Below, piece by piece: positions 5,842 through 7,489 of a DNA stretch of 7,489 bases (its first letter is position 1; every line of letters starts with the position of its first letter). The DNA lies in NCBI GenBank assembly GCA_903925435.1, contig CAIYFF010000045.1, positions 1 to 7,489 of the forward strand, given 5' to 3'. A model generated the notes under the pieces. It ran no database searches. It was not told where the DNA came from and saw nothing but the letters and a program-made list of their open reading frames with translations. The position numbers were made by a program, and so were the translations under genes. The stretch comes from an uncultured Planctomycetota bacterium (GTDB taxonomy: Bacteria; Planctomycetota; UBA1135; UBA2386).

Positions 5842-6738
5842 ATGGGTGCAGCAATCGCTGCCCTGATGCCGATAGCACGGAGCATTCCGAGGATCCCCGT
5901 GCCCGACTTGCTCCCCGCGTCGCATCCCCGCCCCCGCGCTGCAGCGCGCCTGCGTGAACGCATCGAAGCGGATGCGCGCGCCGCGTGCCAGTCGTCGTAT
6001 CTCGGCGACCACACGTCGTTGTGCCGCGTGCTCGGCAAGTTCTTGTGCTACGTCGATACGCGCGATCGCCACCTCGCGCCGCACCTGATCATGAACGGCT
6101 TCTGGGAGCCGTGGATCACGGTCGCCATCGCGCAACGCCTGCAGCCAGGAATGATCTGCGTCGATGTCGGCGCAAACCTCGGCTACTTCACGATGCTGCT
6201 CGCGGACCTCGTAGGGCCATCCGGCGCAGTGCTGGCCTTCGAGCCCAATCCGCGACTGCTCGAACTGTGCAAGTCCTCGCTGTCCGCCAATGGCTTCCGC
6301 GGCCGCGCAGTCGCCACCGGCCTTGCGGCTAGCGATCGCGACGGCCAAGACGTGCAACTGACGTTCGACCTCGCGTCGCCGATGAACGGCACGATCACCG
6401 GCGGCAACCATGCAGGCTCCACGACGGTTCGCACCGTTCGACTCGACACCGCGTGCGCCAACTTGCCGCGAGTCGACTTCTTCAAGATCGACGTCGAGGG
6501 CGCAGAAGAACTGGTCTGGGACGGCATGCAGGGTCTGCTCGACAAGAACCCGCACGCGACTGTCGTGATGGAGTGGAACGCGAAGCGGAGCGGCGCCGAG
6601 CGACTGCTCGACAAGGTGAGTTCGCGCTTCCCGACGCTGCGTCACATCGGATTCGACAGCGAAGTCGAGGAGATCACGCGCGAGCGACTGCTCACGGAGC
6701 GCGGGGCCGAGGACTTCATGCTGTTCTTGCGGCGCTGA
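5842..6738 (+). CDS. FkbM family SAM-dependent methyltransferase
   Basis: A 298-aa class I methyltransferase, predicted to move a methyl group from S-adenosylmethionine, usually to a hydroxyl of a sugar or secondary metabolite in this family. The SAM-binding motif I is C-V-D-V-G-A-N-L-G-Y-F-T (106-117). The ribose-binding acid follows in A-F-E-P-N-P (132-137, E134), then LLELCKSSLSANGF. The family signature V-D-F-F-K-I-D-V-E-G-A-E-E-L-V (211-225) is complete, and a final strand carries EDFMLFLRR. Residues 52-90 (SYLGDHTSLCRVLGKFLCYVD to NGFWEPW) form the usual N-terminal cap. The start is uncertain: ATGs at 5842 and 5866 are both possible, and an upstream open frame reaches 5665 without family-like sequence. 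I chose 5842, which has AAGG 11 nt upstream. It is not membrane-bound. It precedes psd on the same strand with a 123-bp gap, so co-transcription is possible but unproven. Substrate unknown. Confidence 0.85.
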   Translation: MGAAIAALMPIARSIPRIPVPDLLPASHPRPRAAARLRERIEADARAACQSSYLGDHTSLCRVLGKFLCYVDTRDRHLAPHLIMNGFWEPWITVAIAQRLQPGMICVDVGANLGYFTMLLADLVGPSGAVLAFEPNPRLLELCKSSLSANGFRGRAVATGLAASDRDGQDVQLTFDLASPMNGTITGGNHAGSTTVRTVRLDTACANLPRVDFFKIDVEGAEELVWDGMQGLLDKNPHATVVMEWNAKRSGAERLLDKVSSRFPTLRHIGFDSEVEEITRERLLTERGAEDFMLFLRR

Positions 6739-6861
6739 GCCCTCGCGCGCGACAACGCCCCGCACGCCGGATCTTCACGCGAAGCCAACACACGGCGCAC
6801 AGTCTCGCGTTCTCTTTGTCGCGTCCTTTGCGGCGGCTTTCTTCGCTCGCACGGACGCGAC

Positions 6862-7489
6862 ATGCAGACGCCCCCGCGCGCCAAGAAGCTGCTCTGGTTC
6901 CGCCGCAAAACGCGCGCACAGCGAAAGCCTGCGCGGTGGCGGAAGCTGCTCGACCGCGAGGACTGGAACTTCCTGCTGACCAACCGCATCCCGCGTCGAC
7001 TGGCGACGCGGCTGATGGGCGGCATCAGCAAGATCCCGACGGGCCCACTGACCGGCGTGACGATTGCGTTCTGGCGGCTGTTCTCGCGCGACCTCGATCT
7101 CAGCGAGAGCAAGCAACGCCGATTCCGATCGCTGCACGACTGCTTCGTTCGCGAACTGCGCCCTGGCGCGCGACCACTGGACCGCGATGCGTCGAAGCTC
7201 ATCAGCCCATGCGATGCGATCGTCGGCGCGCACGGCGCGGTCGACGGCACCACGGTGTTCCAAGCCAAGGGCTTCCCCTACCGGCTTATTGACCTGCTCG
7301 GCGACCCCGAACTCGTCGAGCGCTATCGCGATGGCGCATACGTCACGCTGCGCTTGAAGGCGAGCTTCTACCACCGCTTCCACTCGCCGTGCGATGCCGC
7401 CGTTCGCCGCGTTGTCTACATCTCGGGCGACACCTGGAACGTCAACCCGATCGCGCTGAAGCGCGTGGAGGCGCTGTTCACCAAGAACG
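6862..7489 (+). CDS. psd: Phosphatidylserine decarboxylase, N-terminal part (cut by window edge)
   Basis: Converts phosphatidylserine to phosphatidylethanolamine at the membrane. The frame is open from ATG 6862 to the window end (209 codons). By eye it follows E. coli Psd closely: HDCFVRELRPGARPLD (92-107); SPCDAIVGAHG (115-125), whose D118 matches catalytic D90; FQAKGFPYRLIDLLGD (133-148); DGAYVTLRLK (157-166); FYHRFHSPCD (169-178), whose H174 matches catalytic H147; and YISGDTWNVNPIAL (186-199), ending at LFTKN just before the usual ER. The LGST-type self-cleavage site that makes the pyruvoyl group, with the catalytic Ser, lies beyond the window, so enzyme competence cannot be judged. Residues 1-30 are a very basic extension (AKKLLWFRRKTRAQRK) not present in E. 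coli Psd; they may aid membrane contact, or a later start may be used. No strong Shine-Dalgarno site is seen. The family assignment is confident. Confidence 0.92.
   Translation, partial: MQTPPRAKKLLWFRRKTRAQRKPARWRKLLDREDWNFLLTNRIPRRLATRLMGGISKIPTGPLTGVTIAFWRLFSRDLDLSESKQRRFRSLHDCFVRELRPGARPLDRDASKLISPCDAIVGAHGAVDGTTVFQAKGFPYRLIDLLGDPELVERYRDGAYVTLRLKASFYHRFHSPCDAAVRRVVYISGDTWNVNPIALKRVEALFTKN

Noticed and set aside
5518..6765. 415-codon open frame on the minus strand opposite the methyltransferase
   Set aside because: No recognisable domain. The plus-strand frame carries full FkbM motifs, and the antisense frame also overlaps the start of the selenoprotein gene.
6739..6861. Possible terminator or promoter between the methyltransferase and psd
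   Set aside because: I found no stable hairpin with a T-tract and no convincing promoter hexamers in these 123 bp.

Overview
The window is GC-rich chromosomal DNA that most resembles a planctomycete (Planctomycetota). The strongest hint is the large exported protein at 2588-4462. Its C-terminal domain (PxxGxPLSFN..., xVDLSxxGxPGC, IPAxFAGVDLYAQ, ending in xIHFDLN) is of a type that recurs across secreted proteins of that phylum. Few genes have strong Shine-Dalgarno sites. The taxonomic call is an inference from protein style, not from a marker gene.

Layout from left to right. A minus-strand exported protein of unknown function runs off the left edge (1-512). A plus-strand pair follows, in which a GT-B glycosyltransferase (709-1812) overlaps a polysaccharide deacetylase-like protein (1797-2483) by 16 nt. 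A convergent gap holding small hairpins separates this pair from the large minus-strand secreted protein (2588-4462). Next, also on the minus strand, is a thioredoxin/TlpA-like gene (4652-5623) split by one in-frame TGA. Divergent from it on the plus strand are an FkbM-type methyltransferase (5842-6738) and the first 209 codons of phosphatidylserine decarboxylase (6862 to the right edge).

The most notable item is the interrupted thioredoxin-like gene. The in-frame TGA falls exactly at the first cysteine of the redox motif, giving W-G-I-H-[TGA]-G-P-C. A bulged hairpin with a G-starting apical loop lies immediately 3' of the TGA, where a bacterial SECIS element is expected. Both halves read in the same frame as one exported redoxin with a long helical C-terminal tail. 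I therefore call one selenoprotein of 323 residues rather than two genes or a pseudogene. No selenocysteine machinery (selA, selB, selC, selD) is in the window, so this predicts it elsewhere in the genome.

The other genes suggest envelope functions: glycan assembly or modification (glycosyltransferase plus deacetylase), phosphatidylethanolamine synthesis (Psd), a sugar- or lipid-type O-methyltransferase (FkbM) and exported proteins. Apart from the overlapping glycosyltransferase/deacetylase pair, nothing shows that they form one pathway. No tRNA, rRNA, CRISPR array or insertion sequence was seen.
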